A DNA stretch of 64,000 nt from Janthinobacterium sp. 344 (GTDB lineage Bacteria > Pseudomonadota > Gammaproteobacteria > Burkholderiales > Burkholderiaceae_D): NCBI RefSeq assembly GCF_900112025.1, contig NZ_FOKL01000001.1, positions 1,293,084 to 1,357,083 of the forward strand. The letters are read 5' to 3'. The position numbers and the translations under genes were made by a program. The notes under the pieces are model-generated. The model saw only the letters and a list, made by a program, of their open reading frames with translations. It did not search any database and was not told the DNA's origin. Shown piece by piece: positions 1 through 10,331 of the stretch; positions within the stretch are counted from its first letter, which is position 1; every line of letters begins with the position of its first letter.

Positions 1-108
1 CGTCAATTGCCAGATCAAACGCCGATTACGCCACAAGCTCGATACGAGGGCGGCAGGGGAAACAGGCTGTTCGGCATGGGGGTTGGTCACATTGGCGTTG
101 ATGCTCAT
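1..108 (-). CDS. Polysaccharide ABC transporter permease, Wzm/KpsM type (partial)
   Basis: Only the first 36 codons lie in the window; the gene runs off the left edge. Its ATG overlaps the TGA of rfbC by 4 bp, as with the other joints of this operon. The peptide starts MSINANV and leads into SLWRNRRLIWQLT, which resembles the short cytoplasmic segment before the first helix of ABC-2 permeases of the Wzm/KpsM family. Those permeases work with a Wzt ATPase to move O-antigen or capsule chains across the inner membrane. The position right behind the dTDP-rhamnose genes fits. The membrane helices cannot be seen, so the family call rests on a short motif plus context. Confidence 0.72.
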   Translation of the reverse strand, partial: MSINANVTNPHAEQPVSPAALVSSLWRNRRLIWQLT

Positions 109-650
109 GCAAAGCACTCCGCATCTCGCAGCAGCTTTCCTTGCTGGTCTTTGGCGGACAGGATGGGCGCACCATCGAGCGGCCAGACGATGCCCACCTG
201 TGCATCATTCCACAGCAGACTGCGCTCAAACTCTGGCGCCCAGTAGTCGGTGGTTTTATATAAAAACTCAGCACTGTCGGACAATACCAGGAAACCATGT
301 GCGAAACCTTCTGGTATCCAGAACATGCGCTTGTTCTCAGCAGACAATTCGACACCGACATGCTGGCCAAACGTCGGCGAACTGGCACGCATATCGACAG
401 CGACATCAAAGACACGGCCTTGCACCACGCGCACCAGTTTGCCTTGCGGGCACTGAATCTGATAATGCAAACCGCGCAACACATTTTTGGCGGATCGACT
501 ATGATTGTCCTGCACGAAATCCACGTCCAGTCCTGTCAATGCATTAAATTGACGTTGGTTGAAGCTTTCGTAGAAGAAACCGCGCTCGTCGCCGAACACT
601 GTGGGCTCGATAATCAGCAGCCCATCGATGGCTGTATCAATGCGCTTCAT
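105..650 (-). CDS. rfbC: dTDP-4-dehydrorhamnose 3,5-epimerase
   Basis: RmlC enzyme: third step of dTDP-L-rhamnose synthesis, epimerising dTDP-4-keto-6-deoxyglucose at C3 and C5 in the cytoplasm. The 181-residue length is normal. Family signatures are [12 protein letters not shown] (about residues 20-31), VLRGLHYQ with the likely catalytic His62, IPEGFAHGF, and [11 protein letters not shown] near the active-site Tyr. The ATG at 650 was chosen because it opens the conserved KRIDTAIDG start and overlaps the rfbA stop by 4 bp; the frame is open further upstream but that part lies inside rfbA. Fourth gene of the B-D-A-C set. Confidence 0.96.
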   Translation of the reverse strand: MKRIDTAIDGLLIIEPTVFGDERGFFYESFNQRQFNALTGLDVDFVQDNHSRSAKNVLRGLHYQIQCPQGKLVRVVQGRVFDVAVDMRASSPTFGQHVGVELSAENKRMFWIPEGFAHGFLVLSDSAEFLYKTTDYWAPEFERSLLWNDAQVGIVWPLDGAPILSAKDQQGKLLRDAECFA

Positions 651-1540
651 GAGACTGGCCTTTCCTTCAGCAGACGCAACAAGTACTGACCGTAAGCATT
701 TTTCAACAGCGGCTGTGCCAGGAGAGACAGTTGTTCCGCATTGATAAAGCCCTTGCGATACGCAATCTCTTCTGGACAAGCTACTTTTAGACCCTGGCGA
801 TGTTCAATCGTCTGGATAAAGTTACTCGCTTCCAACAGGCTGTCGTGCGTGCCAGTATCGAGCCACGCAAAGCCGCGGCCCATCATAGTCACATTCAATT
901 GCTCTTTTTCCAGATAAATCCGGTTTACGTCCGTAATTTCCAGCTCGCCCCGCGCCGATGGCTTCAGGCTTGCCGCAATATCGACTACTTGATTGTCATA
1001 GAAATACAAGCCCGTGACAGCATAATTACTTTTCGGCTGCGAAGGTTTTTCCTCCAGGCTGATGGCCTTGCCCGCCGCATCGAAATCCACGACGCCGTAA
1101 CGTTCAGGGTCTTGTACGTGATAGGCAAAAACCGTGGCCCCATCGCTGCGCTGGGAAGCTGCTTTTAATTGCACAGGTAAATCATGGCCGTAGAAGATGT
1201 TATCGCCTAATACCAAGGCACTCGGTGCCCCAGCCAGGAAATCTTTCGCAATAATAAACGCTTGCGCCAAACCATCCGGCGTCGGCTGGACCGCATATTG
1301 CAGGTTCAACCCCCAAGCACTGCCATCGCCAAGCAATTGCGCAAAACGCGGCGTGTCCTGTGGCGTAGAAATAATCAAAATGTCCCGTATCCCTGCCAGC
1401 ATCAGCGTTGTCAGAGGATAGTAAATCATCGGCTTGTCGTAGATAGGCAGCAACTGCTTGGATACCGCCGTAGTGACCGGATACAGGCGGGTACCGGAGC
1501 CACCGGCAAGGATAATACCTTTACGTTCAATCATGATCAT
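647..1540 (-). CDS. rfbA: Glucose-1-phosphate thymidylyltransferase
   Basis: RmlA enzyme: joins dTTP and glucose-1-phosphate to dTDP-glucose, the entry step of the rhamnose pathway. The 297-residue protein has the nucleotide-binding signature GGSGTRLYP at its N terminus, the sugar-nucleotide region VLGDNIFYG and the typical [13 protein letters not shown] segment. The ATG at 1540 overlaps the rfbD stop by 4 bp; a second ATG two codons in is an alternative start. It is translationally coupled on both sides. Confidence 0.97.
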   Translation of the reverse strand: MIMIERKGIILAGGSGTRLYPVTTAVSKQLLPIYDKPMIYYPLTTLMLAGIRDILIISTPQDTPRFAQLLGDGSAWGLNLQYAVQPTPDGLAQAFIIAKDFLAGAPSALVLGDNIFYGHDLPVQLKAASQRSDGATVFAYHVQDPERYGVVDFDAAGKAISLEEKPSQPKSNYAVTGLYFYDNQVVDIAASLKPSARGELEITDVNRIYLEKEQLNVTMMGRGFAWLDTGTHDSLLEASNFIQTIEHRQGLKVACPEEIAYRKGFINAEQLSLLAQPLLKNAYGQYLLRLLKERPVS

Positions 1541-2433
1541 TTCTCAAAATTTTCCGTCAGCATGCGCAAAACACCCGTCTGCCAGGTGGGTAACGTCAAT
1601 GCGAACGTGAGTTGCAGTTTTTGGGTATCCAGTCGCGAATTCTTGGGGCGCGCGGCAGCGGTCGGAAAGGCTGCCGACGCGACTGGCTGAATGTCCTGCT
1701 GGGCGACCAGCACGGGCAAGCCGGCCTCGCGCGCCTGCGCAATGACGAAACTGGCATATCCATGCCATGATGTCTGGCCGGCTGCGGCCAAATGGTAGAT
1801 GCCGCTCAGTTGAGCGCCTCCCTGCCAGCGGGCGATCGCTTGCGCAGTAACGTCGGCGAGTAAATCGGCGCCGGTAGGAGCACCGATCTGATCATCAATG
1901 ACCGATAACGTGGTGCGCTCACAGGCGAGACGCAGCATGGTCTTTGCAAAATTACCACCCCGCCCGGCATAAACCCAGCTGGTCCGGAAAATCAGATACT
2001 GACAAGCACTCGCCGCTATCGCCTGCTCGCCTTCCAGCTTCGTGCGGCCATATACATTGAGTGGATTGACGGCGTCCGTCTCACGCCACGCCTGCTCGCC
2101 GCTGCCATCAAACACATAATCGGTAGAATAATGAATGAGCAAGGCGCCGATGCGTGCAGCCTCCCGCGCCAACACGGCAGGCGCTAACCCATTGATGGTG
2201 CGACAATCCTCACTATCGGTCTCGGCCTTGTCGACGGCCGTATAAGCTGCGGCGTTGACGATCACATCAGGGGCGACAGCCCTGATGGTTGCGGCCAGGC
2301 CTTCCAAGTTCAGGAAATCACCGCACAGTGGCGCACTTCGGGAACCGAGCGCAACTACCTCCCCAAGACATGCCAGGCTACGTTGTAGCTCCCAGCCGAC
2401 CTGCCCATTCATGCCGAACAAAAGAATTTTCAT
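1537..2433 (-). CDS. rfbD: dTDP-4-dehydrorhamnose reductase
   Basis: RmlD enzyme: the last step, NAD(P)H reduction of dTDP-4-keto-L-rhamnose to dTDP-L-rhamnose. It is a 298-residue extended SDR with the N-terminal dinucleotide motif GMNGQVG, a STDYVFDG segment carrying the active-site Thr/Asp, and the catalytic pair in [10 protein letters not shown] (YxxxK). The start overlaps the rfbB stop by 4 bp. Base composition here is lower in GC than the core genes to the right, usual for surface-sugar loci. Confidence 0.96.
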   Translation of the reverse strand: MKILLFGMNGQVGWELQRSLACLGEVVALGSRSAPLCGDFLNLEGLAATIRAVAPDVIVNAAAYTAVDKAETDSEDCRTINGLAPAVLAREAARIGALLIHYSTDYVFDGSGEQAWRETDAVNPLNVYGRTKLEGEQAIAASACQYLIFRTSWVYAGRGGNFAKTMLRLACERTTLSVIDDQIGAPTGADLLADVTAQAIARWQGGAQLSGIYHLAAAGQTSWHGYASFVIAQAREAGLPVLVAQQDIQPVASAAFPTAAARPKNSRLDTQKLQLTFALTLPTWQTGVLRMLTENFEK

Positions 2434-3500
2434 ACCTTTCGCTCCGCATAATTTTTTTCAAGCCAGTCACGGTACGAACCGGATTGCACATTCGACACCC
2501 ATTCCTGGTTGTCCAGATACCACTGAACTGTCTTGCGAATACCGCTATCAAAGGTTTCCGCCGGTTTCCAGCCCAGCTCTCTCTCGATCTTGCTAGCATC
2601 GATTGCATAACGGCGGTCGTGCCCAGGACGATCTGCAACGTAGACGATCTGCTCGCTGTAACTAAGCATGTCGGCGCGGGGACGCAGGCTATCGAGTAAC
2701 GCACAAATAGTCTGCACGATCTCCACATTCGGCTTTTCGTTCCAACCACCGATGTTATACACCTCGCCCAGGCGACCGGACTCGAGCACTCGGCGAATTG
2801 CACTGCAATGATCTTTCACAAACAGCCAATCGCGAATTTGTTGTCCATCTCCATACACCGGCAGATGTTTGCCTGCCAGCGCATTGACTATCATCAGCGG
2901 AATCAACTTCTCTGGAAAATGATAAGGGCCATAGTTATTCGAGCAATTGGTCGTCAGGACTGGCAGTCCATACGTGTGGTGATATGCACGCACGAGGTGA
3001 TCGCTTGCAGCCTTGCTGGCCGAATAAGGGCTATTCGGCTCATAACGATGCGTTTCGGTAAACGCCGGCTCAGCGGCGCTCAGGGAACCATACACTTCAT
3101 CAGTCGATACGTGCAGGAAACGGAACGCCGCCTGCTCTGCGGCGGGAAGCGCGCTCCAAAAAGCGCGTACGGCCTCCAGCAACTGGAAAGTGCCAACAAT
3201 GTTTGTCTGGATAAACTCGCCCGGCCCAAGAATAGAACGGTCAACATGACTTTCTGCAGCAAAATTAATGACTGCACGTGGTTCAAATTGCTTAAGCAAC
3301 GATGCCAGCAAGTCAGCATCAGCGATATCTCCGTGAACGAAATGATGCCGGGCATCTCCTTCCAAGCTAGCCAGATTGCCGAGATTTCCCGCATAGGTCA
3401 GGCTATCCAGAATAATGACTTTTTCGTCGGATACCGCCAACCAATCGAGTACAAAATTACTCCCAATAAATCCTGCACCACCAGTTACAAGTATGCTCAT
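2430..3500 (-). CDS. rfbB: dTDP-glucose 4,6-dehydratase
   Basis: RmlB enzyme: NAD+-dependent dehydration of dTDP-glucose to the 4-keto-6-deoxy sugar. The 356-residue extended SDR shows [11 protein letters not shown] at the N terminus, STDEVYGS (the Thr-Asp-Glu catalytic triplet) and [12 protein letters not shown] (YxxxK), and ends with the usual [11 protein letters not shown] region. The start lies 2 bp past the stop of the upstream glycosyltransferase. It supplies the intermediate for the three downstream enzymes. Confidence 0.97.
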   Translation of the reverse strand: MSILVTGGAGFIGSNFVLDWLAVSDEKVIILDSLTYAGNLGNLASLEGDARHHFVHGDIADADLLASLLKQFEPRAVINFAAESHVDRSILGPGEFIQTNIVGTFQLLEAVRAFWSALPAAEQAAFRFLHVSTDEVYGSLSAAEPAFTETHRYEPNSPYSASKAASDHLVRAYHHTYGLPVLTTNCSNNYGPYHFPEKLIPLMIVNALAGKHLPVYGDGQQIRDWLFVKDHCSAIRRVLESGRLGEVYNIGGWNEKPNVEIVQTICALLDSLRPRADMLSYSEQIVYVADRPGHDRRYAIDASKIERELGWKPAETFDSGIRKTVQWYLDNQEWVSNVQSGSYRDWLEKNYAERKV

Positions 3501-3502
3501 GA

Positions 3503-4552
3503 TTAAATCTTTTTAAAAATTGCAGCAACGAATAAACCCACATTACCACCAAACGTTTGCCGATAAATTCCCGCTTTTTTCAATCCTATGAGACGCGGCA
3601 ACAACCATTTCTTACGAGCATTTGAAAACAAATCAAGCACCTGTTGATTTTCAGGCGTCAAATGCGTCCGAATACGATGTAAAGAAATAATATTGCGATC
3701 ATTCCAGTCCCTGAACCACCCTTTCCCCAGCCGAGTGATACGGTCGAGCTTTGCGCGCCAGTCCAAGTTTGTGCCAACCAGGTTCCCCCCATGCTGGCGG
3801 TAGCGCAACGATGGATAAGGGTCATAAAACACCTTGCCACCGCAACCGCTCACGATCATATACGCCCATGAATCATGCGATACGACCTCGACGTCAGGGC
3901 CGGCTTCGCATAGTAGTTTTCGAGCGGCATGATTAAAGACCATGGTATTTCCGCCACCGATGCTTTGCATCAATGCATTGGCAAAGCTGGCCGGCTTGCT
4001 AAAGCACGCTGACAAGCCGATTTCCTGGTTGGCCTCATCCACCAGACGGGTACGCGAGCAATATAGCGCTGGTACCTCGGCAGGCACGCGCTCAAGACAG
4101 TCCAGTGCACGCTGCAACTTGTCGGCCTCCCATATATCATCCTGATCGCACCAGGCGTAATATCCCGCCTGGATGGATTGATCGCAAGTAAGGGATAGAA
4201 AATTTCTCGCAAAGCCCAACGCAGGGCCATGCTGAACGAACAAACGTTCACACTCCCATTTACGCTGATAAGCTTCAAGGATAATGTGCGTGTCGTCCTG
4301 AGATCCATCATCAGATGCCCAAATTTTCCAGTTATGAAAAGTTTGCGCTTCGATCGAATCAAGCTGATCCGCTAAAAAATGTTGCCCATGAAAAGTACAA
4401 AGGAGGATCGCGACACTGCAAGGATCCGGGGTATCGATGGTAGCCGCAGAAATTTCGCGCGCGACGGTGCCGGCACAATAGTCGTCCAAGCGTCGCACAT
4501 CAGTATTGCTCGCATTAAATTTATGCTCAGCATTTTTGCAAAGTTTTACCAA
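3503..4552 (-). CDS. Family 2 glycosyltransferase, probable rhamnosyltransferase
   Basis: A 349-residue GT-A glycosyltransferase. After about 45 residues of poor conservation, the catalytic domain starts at [18 protein letters not shown], followed by ASDDGSQDD (nucleotide-sugar Asp residues) and [12 protein letters not shown] (DxD metal site). The most plausible donor is dTDP-rhamnose because the next four genes make it; acceptor and linkage cannot be read. The first usable codon is TTG at 4552 with a strong GGAGG ribosome site five bases upstream. No membrane segment is evident. It is the first gene of the operon visible here. Confidence 0.85.
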   Translation of the reverse strand: MVKLCKNAEHKFNASNTDVRRLDDYCAGTVAREISAATIDTPDPCSVAILLCTFHGQHFLADQLDSIEAQTFHNWKIWASDDGSQDDTHIILEAYQRKWECERLFVQHGPALGFARNFLSLTCDQSIQAGYYAWCDQDDIWEADKLQRALDCLERVPAEVPALYCSRTRLVDEANQEIGLSACFSKPASFANALMQSIGGGNTMVFNHAARKLLCEAGPDVEVVSHDSWAYMIVSGCGGKVFYDPYPSLRYRQHGGNLVGTNLDWRAKLDRITRLGKGWFRDWNDRNIISLHRIRTHLTPENQQVLDLFSNARKKWLLPRLIGLKKAGIYRQTFGGNVGLFVAAIFKKI

Positions 4553-5054
4553 CGAGCCTCCACCTTGAATATTCCCACAGTTGGCATGTCAAAGTACTTT
4601 GCCAACAAAGGAAAGGGCAGATGTTTAGCGCTTATAGCCGATCACACCATGCACAAATAATAACCATCGCAGATTTTAACACCCGGCGACATGCCACGGC
4701 AATCTCATTCGAATGGAGAACAGCCGGCCAAAAGTGCACATAATCCAACATTTTCCTCTTAAATACAGAGGTTATTTCAACTAGTTACATTTACAAGGCG
4801 AGACGATGGGCATCGTCAGGAGGATGGGCGTGGCGAGCACAATGTACTTAATATGACAAATATCAAATACCAATCTCAGCAGGAGCGGCTTTTGCCGCCT
4901 GCTGATGGAAAGCGGGCAACGATGTGAGCAGTTAGAGATGGCGATCAACCAAGCGCTGGCATGCATTCTTGCGACATGAGGACGGACTGCAGGCAGTATA
5001 TACGCACCCAACCGTTTGATCGGGCACGCACAACGCAGGCATGCAGCAGCGACA
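4553..5054. other. 500-bp AT-richer intergenic stretch, polysaccharide locus boundary
   Basis: No convincing gene on either strand. The stretch separates the rhamnose operon (transcribed leftward, so its promoter should lie here) from the 3' end of the RhlE gene. Base composition is lower in GC than the core genes to the right. One imperfect hairpin is visible at 4878-4903, with arms AGCAGG...CGGC and GCCGCCTGCT around a TTTT loop and a two-base bulge; no T-run follows on either strand. No JUMPstart/ops element was found. Confidence 0.5.
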
Positions 5055-6596
5055 TTACTGTTTGAGCAATCCACCCAGCAAGGCTGCGACCTTCTGCTTT
5101 GGCTTGGTCGTTACAGGGGTCGCACCACTGGCAACCGGTGCGACCACCTTGGCCGGCTCATACGGTTTCAGGAACCATGGGTCGGCTTTTTCGCGGCGGG
5201 CACCGGGGCCGAAGGCGGGACGGGCGCCGCGCTCGGCGGGACGCGCCGTGGCATCGCCGCCGTAGCGGCTCTCGGACGGACGTGACGGACGCACCTCGCC
5301 GCCTTCCGTACGGCGTGGCGGACGGCGCTCGCTGTCGCTGCCGCGCGCAGGGGCCGGCGCGAAGCCCGTCAGTTCGCCGCGCTTGATGCTTTGCTTGATG
5401 AGTTTTTCGATATCGGCCAGCAGGCGCTCGTCCTTGTCCGAATAGATCGAGATGGCGTCGCCCGAGGCACCGGCGCGGCCCGTGCGGCCGATACGGTGCA
5501 CATAGTCTTCCGCGTTGTACGGCAAGTCGAAGTTGATGACGCAAGGCAAATCGGAAATATCCAGGCCGCGCGCCGCCACGTCGGTCGCGACCAGCACGTC
5601 GATCTCGCCCTTCTTGAACGCTTCCAGCGCCGCCATGCGTTCCTGCTGGCTCTTGTCGCCATGAATCGCGGTGGCGCTCATGCCTTCCTGTTCCAGCACG
5701 CGGGCCAGGCGCGAGGCGCCGATCTTGGTATTCGAGAACACGATGACCTGCTTCAGGTCGCGCTGGCGCAACAGATGGGCCACCAGGGCATGCTTCTGGT
5801 CTTCCGGCACCTTGTAGACCACTTGCGTGACCTTGTCGGCCGTCTGGTTGCTGCGCGCCACTTCGATCGTCAGCGGATCGTTGAGGAACGTGCCGGCCAG
5901 TTTCTTGATTTCCGGCGAGAACGTGGCCGAGAACATCAGGTTCTGGCGCTGTTTTGGCAGCAAGTTGATGATGCGCTGCAAGTCTGGCAAGAAACCCATG
6001 TCCAGCATGCGGTCGGCCTCGTCCATGACCAGCATCTGCACCTGGCTCAGGCTGATGTTTTTTTGCTCGATATGGTCGAGCAGGCGGCCCGGCGTGGCGA
6101 TGACGATTTCCACGCCGCCGCGCAAGATGACGGTTTGCGGCTTCATGTCCATGCCGCCGAAGACGACGGTCGAGCGCAGTGGCGTGTGCTTGGCGTAAGC
6201 CTTCACGTTTTCGGCCACCTGCACGGCCAGTTCACGCGTCGGCGTGAGGATCAGCGCGCGCACGGGATGGCGCGCGGGCGACATGCTGCTGCTGGCATGC
6301 GCCAGCAGCAATTGAATGATCGGCAAGGAAAAACCCGCCGTCTTGCCGGTACCCGTCTGGGCGGCGCCCATCACGTCGCGGCCTTGCAGCACCACGGGAA
6401 TGGCTTGTTCCTGGATCGGCGTCGGGTGGGTGTAACCCTGTTCGGTCAAGGCACGCAAAATTTCGGGTGCGAGGCCGAAATCGGCAAAACTGACGCTGGC
6501 AGCAGCAGGAACAACAGGAGCAATGGGGGTAGCGGCAGGCGCCGCTTCAGGGACAATCGCCGGGCTAGGCGTAGGAGTCGATTCAGTTTCAGACAT
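5055..6596 (-). CDS. rhlE: DEAD-box ATP-dependent RNA helicase, RhlE type
   Basis: Unwinds short RNA duplexes, with roles in ribosome assembly and RNA decay at low temperature. The 513-residue protein has an Ala/Pro-rich N-terminal tail of about 35 residues and then the Q-motif (FADFGLAPEIL), AQTGTGKT (Walker A), PTRELA, TPGRLLD, DEAD, SAT, IVFSNTK, HGDKSQQER, TDVAARGLDI and HRIGRTGRAG in order. The C-terminal tail of about 110 residues is rich in Arg, Pro and Ala, typical of RhlE-like RNA-binding extensions. The start at MSETES was chosen over an ATG 12 codons upstream because the extra residues are unlike the family. The 318 bp upstream, facing the next gene, hold both promoters; none is obvious. 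Confidence 0.93.
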   Translation of the reverse strand: MSETESTPTPSPAIVPEAAPAATPIAPVVPAAASVSFADFGLAPEILRALTEQGYTHPTPIQEQAIPVVLQGRDVMGAAQTGTGKTAGFSLPIIQLLLAHASSSMSPARHPVRALILTPTRELAVQVAENVKAYAKHTPLRSTVVFGGMDMKPQTVILRGGVEIVIATPGRLLDHIEQKNISLSQVQMLVMDEADRMLDMGFLPDLQRIINLLPKQRQNLMFSATFSPEIKKLAGTFLNDPLTIEVARSNQTADKVTQVVYKVPEDQKHALVAHLLRQRDLKQVIVFSNTKIGASRLARVLEQEGMSATAIHGDKSQQERMAALEAFKKGEIDVLVATDVAARGLDISDLPCVINFDLPYNAEDYVHRIGRTGRAGASGDAISIYSDKDERLLADIEKLIKQSIKRGELTGFAPAPARGSDSERRPPRRTEGGEVRPSRPSESRYGGDATARPAERGARPAFGPGARREKADPWFLKPYEPAKVVAPVASGATPVTTKPKQKVAALLGGLLKQ

Positions 6597-6914
6597 AAAT
6601 TTTCTGGTGTGCCTCCGCACTGCGGAAGCCATGCTTTCTCAATAAACAACATTTCGGGGCACTGGCAGCTCCGTTTTGCAAGCCATGGATCATCGTTCTT
6701 GCCGCACCTCTGTGCTCCGGAACATTCTGTACGGCGAGTGCGGGAGCGTCGGGGAGGTGTGCTGCGATGGCGGCGGAGATCGCGCCGGCGGAACATCGCG
6801 CGCAGAAGATACAATATCAGTGCTGTAAACGATACCCTAATTCACCGCCACTGTACACGGAAACCGTGATTTTTGAGCAAAAAGCGTTCCAGCAAGCGCC
6901 GGCCAGAATACCGT

Positions 6915-7187
6915 ATGATGCCCGCTTTGCCGCCCTTCCCGCCCACTTCCGCCGCCATGTCCACCACTGCCCTGCCAGACGATCCGCCGCCGCAACCGCC
7001 CACCAGACCGGGCAATGACGAATGCTGCCACAGCGGCTGCACTTTTTGCGTACTGGAAATGTACCAGGAAGACCTGGCGGCTTACGAAGACGCCTTGCGG
7101 GCGTGGCAGCGGCGCCAGCAAGCGGCGCTCACGCCGGCGGCTGCCAAACGCCACCACTCAGCTGGCAAGACGCCCAAGAAACCTTAA
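6915..7187 (+). CDS. Small oxidoreductase-like domain protein (Cys-rich)
   Basis: A short protein of about 90 residues whose core is [18 protein letters not shown] followed by [17 protein letters not shown]. This CC-x3-C-x2-C pattern followed by an acidic Tyr-rich helix is the oxidoreductase-like N-terminal domain (PF09791 type), a conserved small domain of unknown role whose four Cys may bind metal. The N-terminal third is Pro-rich. Starts are possible at 6915, 6918 or 6957 (MSTTALPDD); the last would give 76 residues. Its stop codon overlaps that of the convergent chemoreceptor gene by 4 bp. Confidence 0.75.
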   Translation: MMPALPPFPPTSAAMSTTALPDDPPPQPPTRPGNDECCHSGCTFCVLEMYQEDLAAYEDALRAWQRRQQAALTPAAAKRHHSAGKTPKKP

Positions 7188-8866
7188 AAGCTTTCCCACT
7201 CATCGACAGGTGCCGTGCTGCGCGCGGCACTGGCCAGCTTGCGCGGCGCCACCACGGGTGCCAGGCTGGGCGCTTTCGGTACCGCACGGGCTGCGGGCAC
7301 GGCCACGCTCACGCTATGAACGTCGAGCTTGAAAATACTGACGACCTCGCTCAGGCTAGCCGCCTGCTCCTGCATCGACTCGGCCGCCGCAGCCGCCTCT
7401 TCCACCAGGGCCGCATTTTGCTGCGTCACCTGGTCCATCTGCGCGATCGCCTGGTTGACTTGCTCGATGCCGGCGCTCTGCTCGTTGCTGGCGGCCGTGA
7501 TTTCACTCATGATGTCCGTCACGCGCGTGATGCTGGCGACGATGTCATCCATCGTACGGCCCGCCTGGTCCACGAGCCTGGAACCCGCCTCGACCTTTTC
7601 GACCGAATCGCCGATCAGGACCTTGATATCCTTGGCCGCCGCCGCCGAGCGTTGCGCCAGATTGCGCACTTCGGTGGCGACCACCGCGAAGCCACGGCCC
7701 TGCTCGCCGGCGCGCGCCGCCTCGACAGCCGCATTCAGCGCCAAGATATTCGTCTGAAAAGCAATGCCATCGATGACGGCGATGATGTCCACGATCTTGC
7801 GCGACGATGCGTTGATCGAGGCCATCGTGCCCACTACCTCGTTCACCACCTTGCCGCCTTCGACGGCGATGCTTGACGAGGTCAGCGCCATGGTGTTGGC
7901 CTGGCGCGCATTGTCCGCATTCTGCTTCACGGTCGAAGTCAGCTCTTCCATTGACGAGGCGGTTTCTTCCAGCGAACTGGCCTGCTCTTCCGTGCGTGAT
8001 GACAGGTCCTGGTTGCCGGCCGCGATCTGACTGGACGCCGTCGCAATGGTATCGGTACCGCTGCGCACCTGGCCCACCAGGTTTTGCAGGCTGGCATTCA
8101 TGTCTTTCAACGCTTGCATCAATTGCCCCGTCTCATCTTGCGACTGCACCACAATGTGCGCCGTCAAGTCGCCGGCGGCCACCTGGCGCGCCACGCCAAC
8201 GGCTTCGACCAAGGGGCGTGCCACGCTGCGCGCCACCCACAGGGCCAGCAACATGCCCACGACAACGATACCCACCAGCAAACCCGTCAGGCTGGCGCGC
8301 GAGGCGGCATAAGTGGCATCCGCGCTGGCGCTCGAACGCACGCCGCCGTCGGTATTGATAGCCACCAATTTATCCAGCGCCAGCATCATGTCCGCCATGA
8401 CCTTGGCAGACGGCCCCACGGCCAGCGCGCGCGCCTCTTCCTTTTTCATCTCGCGTGACAGGCTCAGCATGCTCGCGTGCAAACGCATGAATTCATCATT
8501 GAGCGTCATGAAACGCTCGAAAATTTCCTTTTCCCCCGGTTCGGAAATCAGGGTGCGGTAGTTGTCGCCGTCCGTCTTCAGCTTGGCCTGCGTTTCCGTC
8601 ATGCGCGTTTCATTCTGCGCCATGTCGGAATCCTGGGCCGCCAGCATGTGCGCCAGTTCCCAGCGGCGGAAATCACTGACATCGCTGCGCATGGACATGG
8701 CCGCCAGCACGCTGGGCATCCAGTTGGCCGACAGATCGGTTGACGCGTCATTGATGCGCGCCATGGAAAAAATCGCCGACACGCCGAGTGCCGCCGTCAA
8801 CAACAGCACGGCGCCAAACGACAAGATCAGTTTGGTAGCAATTTTCAGATCAAAAAACCATTTCAT
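7184..8866 (-). CDS. Methyl-accepting chemotaxis protein
   Basis: Transmembrane chemoreceptor passing ligand signals to CheA/CheW. The 560 residues comprise TM1 (about 10-33), a periplasmic four-helix-bundle sensor (about 34-190), TM2 (193-211), a HAMP domain (about 212-265) and a long cytoplasmic signalling coiled coil whose hairpin tip contains the hallmark [20 protein letters not shown]. The C terminus ends EWESF, resembling the NWETF-type pentapeptide that tethers CheR/CheB. The ligand is unknown. No chemotaxis genes lie nearby, so it is an orphan receptor. Confidence 0.95.
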   Translation of the reverse strand: MKWFFDLKIATKLILSFGAVLLLTAALGVSAIFSMARINDASTDLSANWMPSVLAAMSMRSDVSDFRRWELAHMLAAQDSDMAQNETRMTETQAKLKTDGDNYRTLISEPGEKEIFERFMTLNDEFMRLHASMLSLSREMKKEEARALAVGPSAKVMADMMLALDKLVAINTDGGVRSSASADATYAASRASLTGLLVGIVVVGMLLALWVARSVARPLVEAVGVARQVAAGDLTAHIVVQSQDETGQLMQALKDMNASLQNLVGQVRSGTDTIATASSQIAAGNQDLSSRTEEQASSLEETASSMEELTSTVKQNADNARQANTMALTSSSIAVEGGKVVNEVVGTMASINASSRKIVDIIAVIDGIAFQTNILALNAAVEAARAGEQGRGFAVVATEVRNLAQRSAAAAKDIKVLIGDSVEKVEAGSRLVDQAGRTMDDIVASITRVTDIMSEITAASNEQSAGIEQVNQAIAQMDQVTQQNAALVEEAAAAAESMQEQAASLSEVVSIFKLDVHSVSVAVPAARAVPKAPSLAPVVAPRKLASAARSTAPVDEWESF

Positions 8867-9170
8867 GCGTTGCTTCCTTCATTAATCAGTGGGGCAAAAC
8901 AGGCGCGCACGGGTCAGATGCCGGTACGGCCAGGAGCGAAGAATGACCAAGCGTCGCAGCTTGGGCCGACGCAGTAAGCCGCAGAGCCAGGACACGAATC
9001 GGTGCAACAGGCCGGCCCGCCACGGCGGACCATACTGAAACGCAAGTCAAATTTCCGCAATGCAACATTTTATCATCGTGACTCCAGGCCGCAGAACGGT
9101 TTGATCAAGGCATGCCGTTAAAGTTCGCTTTATGCCGGCTACCTGTCGCATTTTTGCCAAATCACTGTTA

Positions 9171-9184
9171 TTTCCATATGGAAA
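9171..9184. promoter_or_regulatory. Perfect 14-bp palindrome, candidate operator
   Basis: TTTCCATATGGAAA is a perfect 14-bp palindrome in the AT-rich part of the region between the chemoreceptor and the Crp/Fnr regulator gene. It is about 190 bp upstream of the regulator start. A dimeric regulator site is the natural reading, but the sequence does not match the FNR or CRP consensus. Confidence 0.35.
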
Positions 9185-9258
9185 AATTAAAAACCTGGCG
9201 TAGGAGTCGGATGACACGAGGCAATGTTCCTAGCCTACATAAGCGCGTCGGCTCATCT

Positions 9259-9289
9259 GATGCCGGGCAACGCGGCATCGTCTTATAGT
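9259..9289 (+). promoter_or_regulatory. Inverted repeat abutting a -10-like hexamer upstream of Crp/Fnr gene
   Basis: GATGCCG and CGGCATC (7-bp arms, 7-bp spacer, 9259-9279) end five bases before TATAGT (9284-9289), a good -10 hexamer about 75 bp before the regulator start. The repeat would cover the -35 region, where no good -35 hexamer exists. That layout fits an autoregulatory site, either repressing or recruiting RNA polymerase. This is inferred from sequence only. Confidence 0.4.
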
Positions 9290-9362
9290 GGAGACATCAG
9301 CACAACGCTAGCAAGCCAGAAGCGCAGCGCCATCCAACAAAATCAGAAGACGAGGCCATATC

Positions 9363-10175
9363 ATGTACAAAGCTTATAGCAACCTGACACCAGCAACGAA
9401 CAACGCCGCCCGCCACGACTGGCAAGCGGCTCCGGCAAAGACGCCGGCCACGCCCATGATCAGCATCACCGGCGCCCAACAGAACGAATTGCTGCGCGCC
9501 TTGTCGCGCGCCGATCTGGAACGCCTGTTTTGCCAACTCGAACTGGTCGCCTTGCCTGCTGGCAAGCATTTGTTCGATTGCGGCGGCAAGATTGAGTACA
9601 CGTATTTCCCCACCAACGCCATCGTTTCCCTGCTGTATGTCATGGAAGACGGCGCCACCACAGAGATTGCCGTCATCGGCCGCGAAGGCGTGGCAGGCGT
9701 GGTGCTGTATGAAGCCGAACGCGCCACCTGTACGGCCATCGTGCAAAGCGCGGGCTATGGCTACCGCCTGAAAACGGCTTTCCTGCGCGAAGTGTTTAAT
9801 GAAGGCGGCGCCCTGGCGCAATTGCTGATGCGCTACACCAGCGCCATGTTTGCGCAAATGGCACAGAATGTCGTCGGTGGCCGCCATTGCAGCATCGAGC
9901 AAAAACTGTGCCGCTGGCTGCTGGATCGCCTCGACCGCTCGCTGTCGAACGAGCTGAAAGTCACGCAGGACACCATGGCCAACATGCTGGGCGTGCGCCG
10001 CGAAAGCGTCACCGTCACGGCGCGCAAGCTGCAGGACGAAGGCCTGATCCAGTATCGCCGTGGCACCGTCGAAGTGCTGGACCGCGAAGGCCTGGAAGTG
10101 GCTGCCGGCAATTGCTACAAGGCAGCGCGTGCCGGCTTCGAACAATTCCGCAGCGGCATCAGCGCGCATAATTAA
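9363..10175 (+). CDS. Crp/Fnr family transcriptional regulator
   Basis: A 270-residue regulator: a variable N-terminal tail of about 32 residues, a cupin-like effector domain (about 45-170, with KHLFDCGGKIEYTYFP and AVIGREGVAG) and a C-terminal winged helix-turn-helix (TQDTMANMLGVRRESVTVTA). The N-terminal Cys cluster of true FNR is absent, so it is unlikely to be an iron-sulphur oxygen sensor. The effector domain resembles proteobacterial Crp/Fnr members of unknown ligand. It stands alone, followed by a clear terminator; a symmetric element at its promoter hints at autoregulation. Confidence 0.92.
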   Translation: MYKAYSNLTPATNNAARHDWQAAPAKTPATPMISITGAQQNELLRALSRADLERLFCQLELVALPAGKHLFDCGGKIEYTYFPTNAIVSLLYVMEDGATTEIAVIGREGVAGVVLYEAERATCTAIVQSAGYGYRLKTAFLREVFNEGGALAQLLMRYTSAMFAQMAQNVVGGRHCSIEQKLCRWLLDRLDRSLSNELKVTQDTMANMLGVRRESVTVTARKLQDEGLIQYRRGTVEVLDREGLEVAAGNCYKAARAGFEQFRSGISAHN

Positions 10176-10206
10176 GCTTAAGCGCGATCGCCAGAACATC
10201 GCCTGA

Positions 10207-10231
10207 AAAGCACGCTGCGGCGTGCTTTTTT
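10207..10231 (+). terminator. Rho-independent terminator of the Crp/Fnr gene
   Basis: AAGCACGC and GCGTGCTT form an 8-bp stem with a TGCG loop, followed by a T-run, 32 bp past the regulator stop codon. Confidence 0.9.
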
Positions 10232-10331
10232 CATGCCCATCAAGCACTCAAAACGTGCGTCATGGAAATACTCTGTGTGCTTCAATGTGCATCGCACCAT
10301 ACCCACTTTGACCAACCTCAAGGAGTATGCA

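Larger units (their letters stand above)
8867..9362. other. Divergent intergenic region, chemoreceptor / Crp-Fnr regulator
   Basis: About 500 bp without a supported gene between the starts of the chemoreceptor (leftward) and the Crp/Fnr regulator (rightward). It must hold both promoters. Two symmetric sequences in it are listed separately, one at 9171-9184 and one at 9259-9279. The stretch around 9160-9195 is distinctly AT-rich. Confidence 0.5.

Noticed and set aside
4379-4660. A 93-codon plus-strand frame at the edge of the rhamnose operon
   Set aside because: Half of it is antisense to the glycosyltransferase gene and it has no ribosome site or domain.
4878-4903. Terminator of the RhlE gene
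   Set aside because: The hairpin has a bulge, no T-run, and is 150 bp past the stop codon; mentioned only in the gap note.
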